NCBI RefSeq assembly: GCF_028622095.1
Contig: NZ_CP115165.1
Coordinates: 1,252,501-1,316,500, forward strand
Reading direction: 5' to 3'
Length of the DNA stretch: 64,000 bases
Source of the DNA: Deinococcus aquaticus
GTDB lineage: Bacteria > Deinococcota > Deinococci > Deinococcales > Deinococcaceae
The notes beneath the pieces are model-generated. The model did not search any database. It had not been told where the DNA came from and worked only from the letters and a program-made list of their open reading frames with translations. This document shows, in pieces, positions 43,702-55,796 of the stretch. The translations under genes and the position numbers were made by a program. Numbering within the stretch: the first letter of the stretch is position 1; the number at the start of each line of letters is the position of its first letter.

Positions 43702-44748
43702 ATGAAACGACACGCGACCGTCCTCTGCACCCTGCTCGGCCTGTCCCTGCTGGCCGGCCCCGCCCACGCCCAGGCCCCGATCACGGTGGGCGTCAGCTGG
43801 TCGAACTTTCAGGAGGAACGCTGGAAGACCGACGAGGCCGCCATCAAGGCCCAACTGAGCAAACTGGGCGCGAAATACATCAGCGCCGACGCGCAGAGCA
43901 GCAACGAAAAACAACTGTCGGACATCGAGAGCCTCATCACGCGCGGCGCGAACGTCCTGATCGTTCTGGCGCAGGACTCCGAGGCCATCCTGCCCGGCGT
44001 CTCCAAGGCCAGGGCCGAAGGGATTCCCGTCATCTCCTACGACCGCCTGATCGAGGACCCCTGGGCCTTCTACATCTCCTTCGACAACAAGGAAGTCGGC
44101 CGCCTGCAGGCCCGCATGATCCTGGCCGCCAAACCCAAAGGCAACTACGCCTTCATCAAGGGCAGCCCCACCGACCCCAACGCGCAACTGCTGTACGACG
44201 GACAGCTGGAAGTCCTGGCGGGCGCCCTCAAGTCCGGCGCCATCAAGAACGTGGGCAACCAGTTCACGGAAGCCTGGAAACCCGAGGTCGCGCAGCGCAA
44301 CATGGAACAGATCCTGACCGCCAACGCCAGCAAGATCGACGCGGTCGTCGCCTCCAACGACGGCACGGCCGGCGGCGCCGTCGCCGCGCTGGCCGCCGTG
44401 GGCCTGTCCGGCAAGGTCCCCGTCTCCGGCCAGGACGCCGACAAGGCCGCCCTGAACCGCATCGCGCTGGGCCAGCAGACCGGCACCGTCTGGAAAGACT
44501 CCCGCACCCTGGGCACCGAGGCCGCCAGGATCGCCGTGCAACTGGGGCGCGGCACCAAGCTCGCCGCCATTCCCGGCGCGAAAGTCTTCAGCGGCGGGCC
44601 GCGCAAGGTCAAGGTCAGCAGCATCCTGCTCAAGCCCGTGGTCATCACCAAAGCGAACCTGGGCACCCTGATCACCGCCAAGTGGGCCACCAAGGCAGAA
44701 ATCTGCAAGGGCGTCAGCGGCGCTGCGGCCCCCGCCGCCTGCAAGTAA
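43702..44748 (+). CDS. xylF: ABC transporter sugar-binding protein, xylose type
   Basis: A 348-residue secreted binding protein. The signal peptide [23 protein letters not shown] is cleaved before QAP. The mature protein matches XylF closely ([86 protein letters not shown]). It captures D-xylose or a similar sugar for the membrane permease. AAAGGAG precedes the ATG. It is first of three transporter genes, behind the LacI-controlled promoter. Confidence 0.9.
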   Translation: MKRHATVLCTLLGLSLLAGPAHAQAPITVGVSWSNFQEERWKTDEAAIKAQLSKLGAKYISADAQSSNEKQLSDIESLITRGANVLIVLAQDSEAILPGVSKARAEGIPVISYDRLIEDPWAFYISFDNKEVGRLQARMILAAKPKGNYAFIKGSPTDPNAQLLYDGQLEVLAGALKSGAIKNVGNQFTEAWKPEVAQRNMEQILTANASKIDAVVASNDGTAGGAVAALAAVGLSGKVPVSGQDADKAALNRIALGQQTGTVWKDSRTLGTEAARIAVQLGRGTKLAAIPGAKVFSGGPRKVKVSSILLKPVVITKANLGTLITAKWATKAEICKGVSGAAAPAACK

Positions 44749-44877
44749 GCCCGTCCACCCGGCACATTTACCCTGCCCTGACCATCACCCCCACCCGCCG
44801 CCGACCGGCCCGGACGTCGCGCCCCTGTCAGGTTGATTCCTGAAAGGACGGCGCGACTTTCACGCCCCTGGAGACCC

Positions 44878-46095
44878 ATGCAGACCGTCCGTACCGCCCC
44901 GCTGACCCGCCCCCTGATGCACCGGCTTGGCCTGGACGGCCGGCTGGTGTTCATGGTGGCCGCCATTGCCGTCATCTGGATTCTCTTTCACCTCCTCACG
45001 CAGGGCACGTTCATCAGCGCCCGGAACCTCTGGAATCTCTCGGTGCAGACCGCGTCGGTCGGCGTGATGGTCAGCGGCATGGTGCTGGTGATCGTCATGC
45101 GTAACATCGACCTGTCCATCGGGTCGGTGCTGGGCTTCACCGGGATGGCCATGGCCGTCGTGAACACCCGCCTCGTCACGGCCGACACGTGGTGGGGCAC
45201 GCTGATCACGCTGCTGATCGGACTGCTGCTGGGAGCCCTGGTGGGGGCACTTCAGGGCACCTGGATCGCGCGGCTGGAGGTGCCGTCGTTCATCGTCACG
45301 CTGGGCGGCCTGCTGATCTTCCGGGGCGGCGCGTGGCTGCTTACCAGCGGCCAGACGGTCGCGCCCCTCACCGAGTCCTTTCAGGTGATGGGCGGCGGCC
45401 TGAACGGCGCGATCGGCGGCCCCTGGAGCTGGGTGGTGGGCCTGACCCTGATGGCCGCCATCGGCCTGTCCGACCTGAACACCCGCCGTACCCGCGACCG
45501 GCGCGGCCTGCCCAACCGCCCTCTGGCCGTGCAGGCGCTGTTTACCGGCGGGAGCCTGCTGCTGGTGCTGGCCTTCGTGCTGGTCATGAACGGCTACCCG
45601 GACCCCCGCACGGGCCTGCCGCGCGGTATACCGGTGCCCGTGCTGATCATGCTGGCCGTGACCGCGCTGATGATGTGGGTCGTGCGCGCCACCCGCTTCG
45701 GCCGGTACGTGTTCGCGTACGGCGGGAACCCGGAAGCGGCCCGGCTGGCTGGCATCAACACCACCCAGCTGACCATCACGGTCTTCGCGCTGATGGGCGC
45801 CCTGGCAGCCCTGGCCGGAGCCATTCAGACGGCCCGCCTGAACGCCGGCACGAACAGCACCGGCACCCTGGCCGAACTGAGCGTCATCGCCGCCGCCGTG
45901 ATCGGCGGCACGTCCCTGTCCGGCGGGACGGGCAGCATTCCCGGCGCGTTCCTGGGCGCGGTCCTGATGGCCAGCCTGATCAACGGCATGCTGCTGCTCG
46001 ACCTGTCCAGCGCGTGGCAGAACGTCGTGCAGGGCCTCGTGCTGATGCTGGCCGTGACCCTCGACGTGATCGCGCAGAGGAGACGCACCCGCTGA
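44878..46095 (+). CDS. xylH: ABC sugar transporter permease, xylose type
   Basis: A 405-residue permease of the ribose/xylose family with about ten hydrophobic helices and a longer polar loop near the middle ([19 protein letters not shown]), typical of XylH rather than RbsC. Signature segments are [19 protein letters not shown] and [31 protein letters not shown] precedes the ATG. Its stop overlaps the ATPase start by one base (TGATG). Confidence 0.9.
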   Translation: MQTVRTAPLTRPLMHRLGLDGRLVFMVAAIAVIWILFHLLTQGTFISARNLWNLSVQTASVGVMVSGMVLVIVMRNIDLSIGSVLGFTGMAMAVVNTRLVTADTWWGTLITLLIGLLLGALVGALQGTWIARLEVPSFIVTLGGLLIFRGGAWLLTSGQTVAPLTESFQVMGGGLNGAIGGPWSWVVGLTLMAAIGLSDLNTRRTRDRRGLPNRPLAVQALFTGGSLLLVLAFVLVMNGYPDPRTGLPRGIPVPVLIMLAVTALMMWVVRATRFGRYVFAYGGNPEAARLAGINTTQLTITVFALMGALAALAGAIQTARLNAGTNSTGTLAELSVIAAAVIGGTSLSGGTGSIPGAFLGAVLMASLINGMLLLDLSSAWQNVVQGLVLMLAVTLDVIAQRRRTR

Positions 46096-46859
46096 TGACC
46101 GACCCACACCCCACCGCCCCCGGCACCCCACTGATCGAGACGCGCGGCCTGTCCAAGGCCTTCGGCGGCGTGCACGCCCTGGAGAACGTGGACGTGCAAC
46201 TGCACTCCGGCGAGGTCCTGGGCCTGCTGGGCCACAACGGCGCGGGCAAGAGCACCCTGATCAAGATGCTCTCCGGCGCGTACACGCCCGACACCGGGCA
46301 GGTCCTGATGAACGGCCAGGAGGTGCGCCTCAGCTCCCCACGCGCCGCGCAGCGACTGGGCATCGAGACGATCTACCAGAACCTCGCGCTGGCCGACAAC
46401 CTCGACGTGGCCGCCAACATCTTCCTGGGCCGCGAACTGATGCGCGGCGGACGGCTCGACGAGGACACCATGGAGCTCGAGAGCCGCCGCGTGCTCGACC
46501 GCCTGAAAGTGAACCTGCCGGACCTGAAAAAACCCGTGTTCAACCTGTCCGGCGGGCAGCGGCAGTGCATCGCCATCAGCCGCGCCATCCACTTCCGCGC
46601 GCGGGTCCTGATCATGGACGAACCCACCGCCGCGCTCGGCCCGCAGGAGACCGCGCAGGTGAATGAACTGATCGCCTCGCTGAAACAGGAGGGCGTGGGC
46701 ATCTTCCTGATCAGCCACGACCTGCACGACGTGTTCGATCTGGCCGACCGCCTGACCGTCATGAAGAACGGCCGCGTGGTCGGCAGCGTCCGCACCGATC
46801 AGGTCACGCAGGACGAGGTGCTGGAGATGATCATCGCCGGGAAAGTCCCGCGCGCCTGA
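46095..46859 (+). CDS. xylG: ABC sugar transporter ATPase, single domain
   Basis: A 254-residue ATPase: Walker [11 protein letters not shown]-loop [21 protein letters not shown], signature [15 protein letters not shown], Walker [14 protein letters not shown] and switch His in [10 protein letters not shown]. Most XylG/RbsA proteins are about 500 residues with two fused ATPase domains; this one has a single domain and would work as a homodimer, as FrcA-type proteins do. It completes the transporter with the two upstream genes. Confidence 0.88.
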   Translation: MTDPHPTAPGTPLIETRGLSKAFGGVHALENVDVQLHSGEVLGLLGHNGAGKSTLIKMLSGAYTPDTGQVLMNGQEVRLSSPRAAQRLGIETIYQNLALADNLDVAANIFLGRELMRGGRLDEDTMELESRRVLDRLKVNLPDLKKPVFNLSGGQRQCIAISRAIHFRARVLIMDEPTAALGPQETAQVNELIASLKQEGVGIFLISHDLHDVFDLADRLTVMKNGRVVGSVRTDQVTQDEVLEMIIAGKVPRA

Positions 46860-46890
46860 ACCCCGGCCCGGCACGGTCAATACACCATAG

Positions 46891-46926
46891 GAACGGGCCC
46901 GCCAGTGATTCCTGGCAGGCCCGTTC
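46891..46926. terminator. Hairpin between transporter operon and RNase J gene
   Basis: GAACGGGCCCGCCAG (46891-46905) pairs with CTGGCAGGCCCGTTC (46912-46926) with one mismatch, between convergent genes. Confidence 0.65.
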
Positions 46927-46949
46927 AGGTGGGGCGTTCAGTCCCGCGT

Positions 46950-48623
<1,674 letters not shown>

Positions 48624-48857
48624 GGGTACTCCGGGTGGCCTGCGGGCAGAGCGCAGGCGGGTTGTGTGAGACGGCGGGGCCTGGAATGCGGCCTGAGTGT
48701 GGATCATGCGGTTGTGTCGCTCGGCCCCCCGGTAGTGCCCTGGGACGTGGTGCCCGGGGACGGGGTCAGAGCGCGGTAGGTTCAGGCTACCACACCCCAC
48801 ACCCCGCGCTGCGCGCCCCCCGCCAGATGCCGGTGCCAGCGGAGCGCGGGGACGCGG

Positions 48858-48863
48858 TATCAT
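48858..48863 (+). promoter_or_regulatory. Leaderless-type -10 (TATCAT)
   Basis: TATCAT ends 7 bases before the GTG at 48871, the start of the response-regulator gene. Confidence 0.6.
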
Positions 48864-48870
48864 CCGGGAC

Positions 48871-49536
<666 letters not shown>

Positions 49537-49550
49537 GCCCGGCAGACCCC

Positions 49551-51875
49551 GTGACAGACCAGTCTGACTCCCGGCCGCTGACCCGGCCGGGCTTCAGCGG
49601 TGCGGACGCCCCGGCCCTGCTGCTGGCGTTGCCCGACCCGCTGCTGCTGATCGCCGCCGACGGAACGGCGTACCTGAACCCGGCGGCGCAGACGGCCCTG
49701 ACGGACGCCGCGCCGCAACCCGGTGGGGGCCGCGTGACCGTGTGGACGGCGCTGTTCACGCCGGAAGTGGCGGGCGTGCTGCGCGGTCCCCTGGAGGCCG
49801 CGCTGGAAGGTCAGACCGCGCGGGCCAGCGTGGTGCTGCGTCCCGGCGGGCCCGTCACGCTGGTCACGGCCGCGCCGGCCGCCCCCGGACCTGACGGTGA
49901 GGCCCGCGCGCTGCTGCACCTGCGCGAGACGGGCGCACCGCTGAGCGTGGCCCTGGACTTCATGGACGGCCTGGGGCTGGGCGTGGCCGTGCAGGGCCAC
50001 GACTCCCGCATCCTGCAGGTGAACCCCAGCGCCACCCGCATCCTGGGTCTCAGCGAGGCGCAACTGAGCGGGCGGGACTCCCTGGACCCCCGCTGGCGCG
50101 CCATTCACCCGGACGGCCTGCCGTTCCCCGGCGACACGCACCCCTCCAACGCCGCGCTGCGCAGCGGTCAGACGATCCGGGACGTCCCCATGGGCATCTA
50201 CCGCCCGGAACCCGGCGACTGGCGCTGGCTGCACGTGACGGCCATTCCGCACACCCTGCCCGGCCAGGACACCCCGGAGCAGGTGACGACCGTGTTCGCC
50301 GACGTCACCGACCGCTACCGCATGGAAGCCGACCTGCGCGGCAGCGAACAGCGCTTCCGGTCGCTGGTCGAGGCGACCACGCAGATCGTCTGGGACGCCC
50401 ACCCGGACGGCACGTTCCTGCCCCCGCAGCCCGGCTGGGAAGCCTTCACCGGCCAGAGCGAGGCGAGTTACAGCTACGCCGGCTGGCTGAACGCCGTGCA
50501 CCCGGAAGACCGCGCCCGGACCATCGAGTGCTGGCAGCGCGCCACCCTGACCCGGCAACCGTACCTGGTCGAGCACCGCCTGCGCCGCGCCGACGGCACG
50601 TACGTGCCCATGCAGGCGCGCGCCGTGCCGGTCATCGACGACGGCGGCCAGATCCGCGAGTGGGTCGGCACGCACACCGACATGAGCGACGTGCGCGAGG
50701 CGCAGCAGGCCCTGATCGACCTGAACGCCGACCTGGAACGCCGCGTGCAGGCCCGAACCCTGGACCTGGCGAACGTCACGCGCTTCAGCACGCTGCTGCT
50801 GACCGCCGCCGGTGAAGGCATCTTCGGGCTGGACCTGCGCGGCGTGACCACCTTCGCCAACCCGGCCGCCGCGCGCATGCTGGGCTACAGCGTGGAACGC
50901 ATGATCGGGCACAGCCAGCACGAACTGGTCCACCACCATCACGCCGACGGCCGCGAGTACCCCCTGCACGACTGCCCCATCCACCAGACCATTCAGGACG
51001 GCCAGACGCGCCGCGTGGACCACGATGTGATGTGGCACGCGCAGGGGTACCCGGTGCCGGTCGCGTACGTGGTCACCCCCACCCACGACGAGGCGGGCGC
51101 GGTCAGCGGCGCGGTGGTCATGGTGCAGGACACCACCGAACGCGAGCGCGCCCAGGCGCAACTGCGCGACGTGATCGAGAACCTGGAACGCAGCAACCAG
51201 GACCTCGAACAGTTCGCGTACGTTGCCAGTCACGACCTGCAGGAACCGCTACGCACCGTCGGCAGTTACACCGAACTGCTCGTCCGCCGCTACCAGGGCC
51301 AGCTGGACCCCCGCGCCGACCAGTACCTGCACTACATGCAGGACGCCGTGACCCGCATGCGCAGCCTGATTCAGGACCTGCTGGGCTTCGCGCGGGTCGG
51401 CCGGCAGGAAACGCCGCTGGAACGCACGGACCTGGGGGGCCTGCTGCGCGCCGCTGAGCAGAACGTGCGCGCCACGCTGGAACAGGGCGGCGGCACGCTG
51501 GAATGGCACACCCCGCACGCCGTGCTGGGGCGGCCGTCCCTGCTGCTGCAACTGCTGACCAACCTGATCAGCAACGGCCTGAAATTCCGCGCCGAGGACC
51601 GCCTGCCGCGCGTGCAGGTCCGCTCGGAACTGGACGGTGAATTCGTGCACATAACCGTGCAGGACAACGGCATCGGGATCGCGCCGGAATACCACACGCG
51701 CGTGTTCGACATCTTCCAGCGCCTGCACCTGCGTGAAACCTTTGCTGGTAACGGTATGGGCCTCGCCATCTGCCGTAAAATCGTGGAGTTCCACGGGGGC
51801 CGCATCTGGCTGGAATCTCTGCCCGGACAGGGCAGCACCTTCCACCTGACCCTGCCCGTGGCGCCCACTTCCTAA
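49551..51875 (+). CDS. Soluble multi-PAS sensor histidine kinase
   Basis: A 774-residue cytoplasmic kinase with no membrane helix. Up to four PAS-like segments are visible (about 25-90, 145-255, 265-385 and 415-540), with PAC-type endings such as TTVFADVTDRYRMEADLRGSEQRF and VVMVQDTTERERAQAQLRDVIENLERSN. A phytochrome-class HisKA follows (YVASHDLQEPLRTVGSYTELLVRRYQG, His about 562), then the ATPase domain (LLTNLISNGLKFRAED, DNGIGIAPEY, GNGMGLAICRKIVEFHGG). There is no GAF/PHY chromophore domain. It overlaps the next receiver gene by one base (TAATG). Confidence 0.88.
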   Translation: MTDQSDSRPLTRPGFSGADAPALLLALPDPLLLIAADGTAYLNPAAQTALTDAAPQPGGGRVTVWTALFTPEVAGVLRGPLEAALEGQTARASVVLRPGGPVTLVTAAPAAPGPDGEARALLHLRETGAPLSVALDFMDGLGLGVAVQGHDSRILQVNPSATRILGLSEAQLSGRDSLDPRWRAIHPDGLPFPGDTHPSNAALRSGQTIRDVPMGIYRPEPGDWRWLHVTAIPHTLPGQDTPEQVTTVFADVTDRYRMEADLRGSEQRFRSLVEATTQIVWDAHPDGTFLPPQPGWEAFTGQSEASYSYAGWLNAVHPEDRARTIECWQRATLTRQPYLVEHRLRRADGTYVPMQARAVPVIDDGGQIREWVGTHTDMSDVREAQQALIDLNADLERRVQARTLDLANVTRFSTLLLTAAGEGIFGLDLRGVTTFANPAAARMLGYSVERMIGHSQHELVHHHHADGREYPLHDCPIHQTIQDGQTRRVDHDVMWHAQGYPVPVAYVVTPTHDEAGAVSGAVVMVQDTTERERAQAQLRDVIENLERSNQDLEQFAYVASHDLQEPLRTVGSYTELLVRRYQGQLDPRADQYLHYMQDAVTRMRSLIQDLLGFARVGRQETPLERTDLGGLLRAAEQNVRATLEQGGGTLEWHTPHAVLGRPSLLLQLLTNLISNGLKFRAEDRLPRVQVRSELDGEFVHITVQDNGIGIAPEYHTRVFDIFQRLHLRETFAGNGMGLAICRKIVEFHGGRIWLESLPGQGSTFHLTLPVAPTS

Positions 51876-52327
51876 TGACCCCAACATCCACCATCCAACC
51901 CATTGAGATCCTGCTGGTCGAGGACAACGAACCGGACGTCCTGCTGACCCTGGAAGCCTTCGAGGACGCCCACGTTCCCAACCGCCTGCACGTCACCCGT
52001 GACGGCGTGGACGCCCTGCGCTTCCTGCGTGGCGAGGGTGAACACAGCGGCGCGCCCCGTCCCGACGTGATCCTGATGGACATCAACATGCCCCGCAAGA
52101 CCGGCCTGGAAGTCCTGGAGGAGATCAAAGCCGACCCCGAACTGCGCAGCATTCCGGTCGTGATGCTCACCACCAGTCAGGCGGACGACGACGTGCGCGC
52201 CTCGTACGAACGCCACGCCAGCGGGTACGTGGTCAAACCCGTGGGCTTCGAGAACTTCCTGGGCGCCATGCGCGCCTTCGAGGCGTTCTGGCTGACCTTC
52301 GTGCGCTTCCCCCCGCGCGGCCCGTAG
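51875..52327 (+). CDS. Single-domain response regulator (Rcp1-like)
   Basis: A 150-residue stand-alone receiver: ILLVEDNEPDVLLTLEAFED, phospho-acceptor Asp in VILMDINMPRKTGLEVL, VVMLTTSQADDDV and YVVKPVGFENFL. The insertion between strands and its overlap with a phytochrome-class kinase gene are typical of Rcp1-type partners. It has no output domain, so it probably relays phosphate or binds a target protein. Confidence 0.9.
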   Translation: MTPTSTIQPIEILLVEDNEPDVLLTLEAFEDAHVPNRLHVTRDGVDALRFLRGEGEHSGAPRPDVILMDINMPRKTGLEVLEEIKADPELRSIPVVMLTTSQADDDVRASYERHASGYVVKPVGFENFLGAMRAFEAFWLTFVRFPPRGP

Positions 52328-52351
52328 CCGCCACGCGCACCACGGACAGCG

Positions 52352-52392
52352 GGGGAGAGGGGACCGGGTGTGCTGGCCGGTCCCCTCTCCCC
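52352..52392. terminator. 16-bp hairpin after the receiver gene
   Basis: GGGGAGAGGGGACCGG (52352-52367) is perfectly complemented at 52377-52392, between convergent genes. Confidence 0.75.
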
Positions 52393-52399
52393 GTGCGGT

Positions 52400-52951
52400 T
52401 CAGGAGGGGGTCGGTTCGGGCGCGCTGTCCTGAAGGGCACCCAGAACCCGCTGCATGTGCTCGTCGAGCGGCACGCCCAGTTCGCGGGCGCCCTGCTCGA
52501 CCTCGTCGCGGTTGACGCCCGCCGCGAACGCCCGGTTTTTAAAGCGTTTTTTCAGGCTGCCCAGTTCCACCTGCCGCACGTCCCGGTCCGGGCGGACCAG
52601 CGCGGCCGCCTGCACCAGCCCGGTCAGTTCATCCACCGCGAACAGCGTCTTCGAGAGCTGCGACTCGCGGGGCGTGCCCGTGAACGCCGCGTGGCCCATG
52701 ATCGCGTCCAGCACGGTTGCCGGCGTGTCGGTGTGCTCGCGCAGGAACGCCACGCCCCAGCTCGGGTGCTCGTCCGGGTGGGCCTCGTAATCGAAGTCGT
52801 GCAGCAGGCCCGCCACGGCGTACAGGTCCTCGTCCTCGCCCCAGTGGCGGGCGTAGGCGCGCATGGCGGCCTCCACGTTCAGCATGTGCCGCCGCAGCGA
52901 CCCGGACGGAGTGTGCTCCAGCATCAACGCGTACGCCTGATCACGGTTCAT
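52400..52951 (-). CDS. HD-superfamily hydrolase
   Basis: A 183-residue HD-domain protein: SLRRHMLNVEAAMRAYA (H), AGLLHDFDYEAHPDEHP (HD) and VDELTGLVQAAALV (distal Asp). The C-terminal basic KKRFKNRAFAAGVNRDEVEQGA segment matches a common HDIG-type family of unknown substrate. The ATG lies only 5 bases after TAGACT (52957-52962), so the transcript is probably leaderless. Confidence 0.82.
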   Translation of the reverse strand: MNRDQAYALMLEHTPSGSLRRHMLNVEAAMRAYARHWGEDEDLYAVAGLLHDFDYEAHPDEHPSWGVAFLREHTDTPATVLDAIMGHAAFTGTPRESQLSKTLFAVDELTGLVQAAALVRPDRDVRQVELGSLKKRFKNRAFAAGVNRDEVEQGARELGVPLDEHMQRVLGALQDSAPEPTPS

Positions 52952-52994
52952 ACGGCAGTCTAGCGGCCAAGCAGCTACGCGGGGGGGGCCGGGG

Positions 52995-53552
52995 TCAGCC
53001 GCCCAGGTAGCGGGTCCACTGCGGCTGCCAGTGCGCGAACTGCCCGTGGGCGTACACCCCGAAGGTCGGGGCGCGCGGGCGGGTGCGCAGCGGCATCGCG
53101 GCCTCCTCGGGCGTGCGGTTGCCCTTGCGCTGGTTGCAGGCGCGGCAGGCGGTCGTGACGTTGTCCCAGGTGTGCCGCCCGCCGCGCGAGCGGGGCATCA
53201 CGTGGTCCAGCGTGAGTTCCTCCGGCGAGCCGCAGTACTGGCAGGCGAAGGTGTCGCGGCGCAGTACGTTGCGGCGGTTGAACGGCACCGGGTGCACGCG
53301 CGGGCGGCGCACGTAGCGGCGCAGGCGGATCACGCTGGGCACGGTCATGACGGTGCTGGGCGAGCGGACCACGTCGGCGCTGTCCTCCAGAATCTCGGCC
53401 ACGCCGTACTGCACCAGCGTGATGGCCCGCTTGGCACTCGTGACGTGCAGCGGCTCGTACGAGGCGTTCAGGACCAGCACGCGCGGCGCGTTCAGGTCGG
53501 CCGCAATACGAGGTATTCGGGTGTCTTCCTGCACGTCCTTTCTGGAGGTCAT
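52995..53552 (-). CDS. HNH endonuclease-family protein
   Basis: A 185-residue HNH protein. The core is CQYCGSPEELTLDHVMPRSRGGRHTWDNVTTACRACNQRKGNRTPEEA, with two CxxC zinc pairs and the H-N-H residues. An N-terminal region (RVLVLNASYEPLHVTSAKRAITLVQYGVAEILED) is typical of the stand-alone bacterial family found in many genomes, with unknown biological role. The start at 53552 is set by TAGAAT seven bases upstream; an in-frame ATG nine bases earlier lies within that gap. Confidence 0.88.
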   Translation of the reverse strand: MTSRKDVQEDTRIPRIAADLNAPRVLVLNASYEPLHVTSAKRAITLVQYGVAEILEDSADVVRSPSTVMTVPSVIRLRRYVRRPRVHPVPFNRRNVLRRDTFACQYCGSPEELTLDHVMPRSRGGRHTWDNVTTACRACNQRKGNRTPEEAAMPLRTRPRAPTFGVYAHGQFAHWQPQWTRYLGG

Positions 53553-53664
53553 GCACGGCATTCTAAGGCGCGGCGGTCAGGTCAATGTTGCGCTGGGACG
53601 CTTAGTGATTCTCCCCGGCCCCTGCGGCGAATGGCCTACCGGGGGCCGGGTCGGATCAGTGGGG

Positions 53665-54348
<684 letters not shown>

Positions 54349-54399
54349 CGACCGAGCGTACCACCCGCGCCCGGCCTGCCCACACCCCCCGGCGCGGGT

Positions 54400-55176
54400 T
54401 CAGGGAGCGGGCGGCGGCGTGCCCTGGGGCGAGGACTGGGTGCCCTGGGGCGAGGGCTGGCGCGGCGCGGGCCGCACGTCGATCTCGATGGTGCCGGCCG
54501 CCTCGACGGTCTTCTCGCCCTGCGGCGTGCGGGCGCTGACGCCCACGGTGTAGGTGTTCACGGGCGCGCCGGGGGCCGCCGACACGGTCAGGCGGAAGGG
54601 CTGCCCCGCGCGCACGCGGTCCGGCGTGACGGTCACGTTGATGCCGGGCGCGCTGCCCTGCGCCCGCACCGTGAACACGCCCGGATGCGTCTGCGGGGTG
54701 TACCCGCCCACCCGCGCCGTGAGTTCCTGCGACGTGCCGGCCACCAGCGAGACGCTGCTGACACTGCCGCCCGCCTGCCCGGCACTGTCCAGGCGGGAGA
54801 CGACCACGTACCCGCCGGCGCAGCCCGTGCGGCGCAGCCCGCCGATGTCCTGCGCGCCCACGTACAGCGCCGGCAGCAGCGAGGCCAGCACCAGCCCCAG
54901 CCCCAGCGCCGCGCGGCGCGGCCGGCGCCAGTTCGCGGCCGTGAACGCCAGTCCGCCCGGCCCCAGCAGCAGCGGCACCAGCAGCGCCAGCACGGTCCGG
55001 CCCTCGCAGGGACCACCCAGCAGCGCGCTTCCCACGCCCCGGACCGTGAACGTCAGCGCCACTCCCAGCCCCCAGCCCAGCAGGAATGCCGGAACGAACG
55101 AGTTCAGGCGGAAGGTCGGGAACTCCTGAAGTTCCGGGGCGGGTGGAGCAGGGGGCGCGGGGGGCGGCGGGGTCAT
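54400..55176 (-). CDS. Membrane protein with C-terminal beta-sandwich, unknown function
   Basis: A 258-residue protein I do not recognise. A Pro-rich N-terminus (PPPPAPPAPPAPE) precedes three hydrophobic helices (about 28-50, 62-80 and 88-106). The exported half looks like an Ig-like or COG1470-type beta domain (VFTVRAQGSAPGINVTVTPDRVRAGQPFRLTVSAAPGAPVNTYTVGVSAR). It ends in a short repeat SPQGTQSSPQGT. The start is set by TACTCT seven bases upstream. Confidence 0.7.
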   Translation of the reverse strand: MTPPPPAPPAPPAPELQEFPTFRLNSFVPAFLLGWGLGVALTFTVRGVGSALLGGPCEGRTVLALLVPLLLGPGGLAFTAANWRRPRRAALGLGLVLASLLPALYVGAQDIGGLRRTGCAGGYVVVSRLDSAGQAGGSVSSVSLVAGTSQELTARVGGYTPQTHPGVFTVRAQGSAPGINVTVTPDRVRAGQPFRLTVSAAPGAPVNTYTVGVSARTPQGEKTVEAAGTIEIDVRPAPRQPSPQGTQSSPQGTPPPAP

Positions 55177-55234
55177 ACGCGGCAGAGTACCGCCCGCCCG
55201 CCGGGACGAACCGCCCCGGGCTGTCCGGGGGTCG

Positions 55235-55651
55235 TTACCCGGCGGTGCTGGTGGTGGCGTCGGCCTGCGCGTGGCAGGCGGGGCACACGCCCAGGAATTC
55301 CAGGCGCACGTCGGTCACCTGGAACCCGGCGGGCAGGGCCGAGGCGGGCAGCGTGGGAATCACGGCGGCGTCCACGTCAAAGATCGCGCCGCAGCCCCGG
55401 CACACCGCGTGGTGGTGGGTGTCGCCCTCGTGCTTGTAATCGTAGCGGGTGGCCTGCCCGGCGCGTTCCAGCGTGACCACCACGCCGTCGCGGACCAGGG
55501 CGTCCAGCGTGCGGTACACGGTGCCCAGGCTCACGCTGGGCAGTTGTCCGCGCACCTGCGCGTGAATCCAGGCGGCGTCCGGGTGGGACCGCGCGCCCTG
55601 AAGCACCTCGATCACCGCCGCCCGCTGCTTGGTCTGCCGCACCATCGTCAT
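55235..55651 (-). CDS. Fur-family metalloregulator
   Basis: A 138-residue Fur/PerR-type repressor. The winged helix has RQTKQRAAVIEVLQGARSHPDAAWIHAQVRGQLPSVSLGTVYRTLDALVRDG. The metal sites include YDYKHEGDTHHHAVCRGCGAIFDVD and VCPACHAQ, so both structural CxxC pairs are present. The metal (Mn, Fe or Zn) or peroxide response cannot be decided; Deinococcus is known for a manganese-responsive Mur-type member. The ATG is 6 bases after TAGACT, so leaderless. Confidence 0.88.
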   Translation of the reverse strand: MTMVRQTKQRAAVIEVLQGARSHPDAAWIHAQVRGQLPSVSLGTVYRTLDALVRDGVVVTLERAGQATRYDYKHEGDTHHHAVCRGCGAIFDVDAAVIPTLPASALPAGFQVTDVRLEFLGVCPACHAQADATTSTAG

Positions 55652-55743
55652 GCGCGCAGTCTAGCAAATGCGTCCTGACCCGCTCATGACGCGCGGAACA
55701 AAGCCCGCCGCGCCCCCGGTCCGGCCCGGCCAGCCCTGTTTTC

Positions 55744-55796
55744 TGAACCGGGTTCATTTGCCTTCGTTCAGAAAAGCGCGTAGAACACTGAACGAA
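55744..55796. promoter_or_regulatory. BirA-type operator over the birA start, plus a second palindrome
   Basis: TTCGTTCAG (55763-55771) and CTGAACGAA (55788-55796) are perfect inverted repeats separated by 16 bases; the second arm ends on the A of the birA ATG. This half-site/spacer layout matches BirA operators. A separate palindrome TGAACCGGGTTCA lies at 55744-55756. TAGAAC at 55781-55786 is a candidate -10 inside the spacer. Confidence 0.6.
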
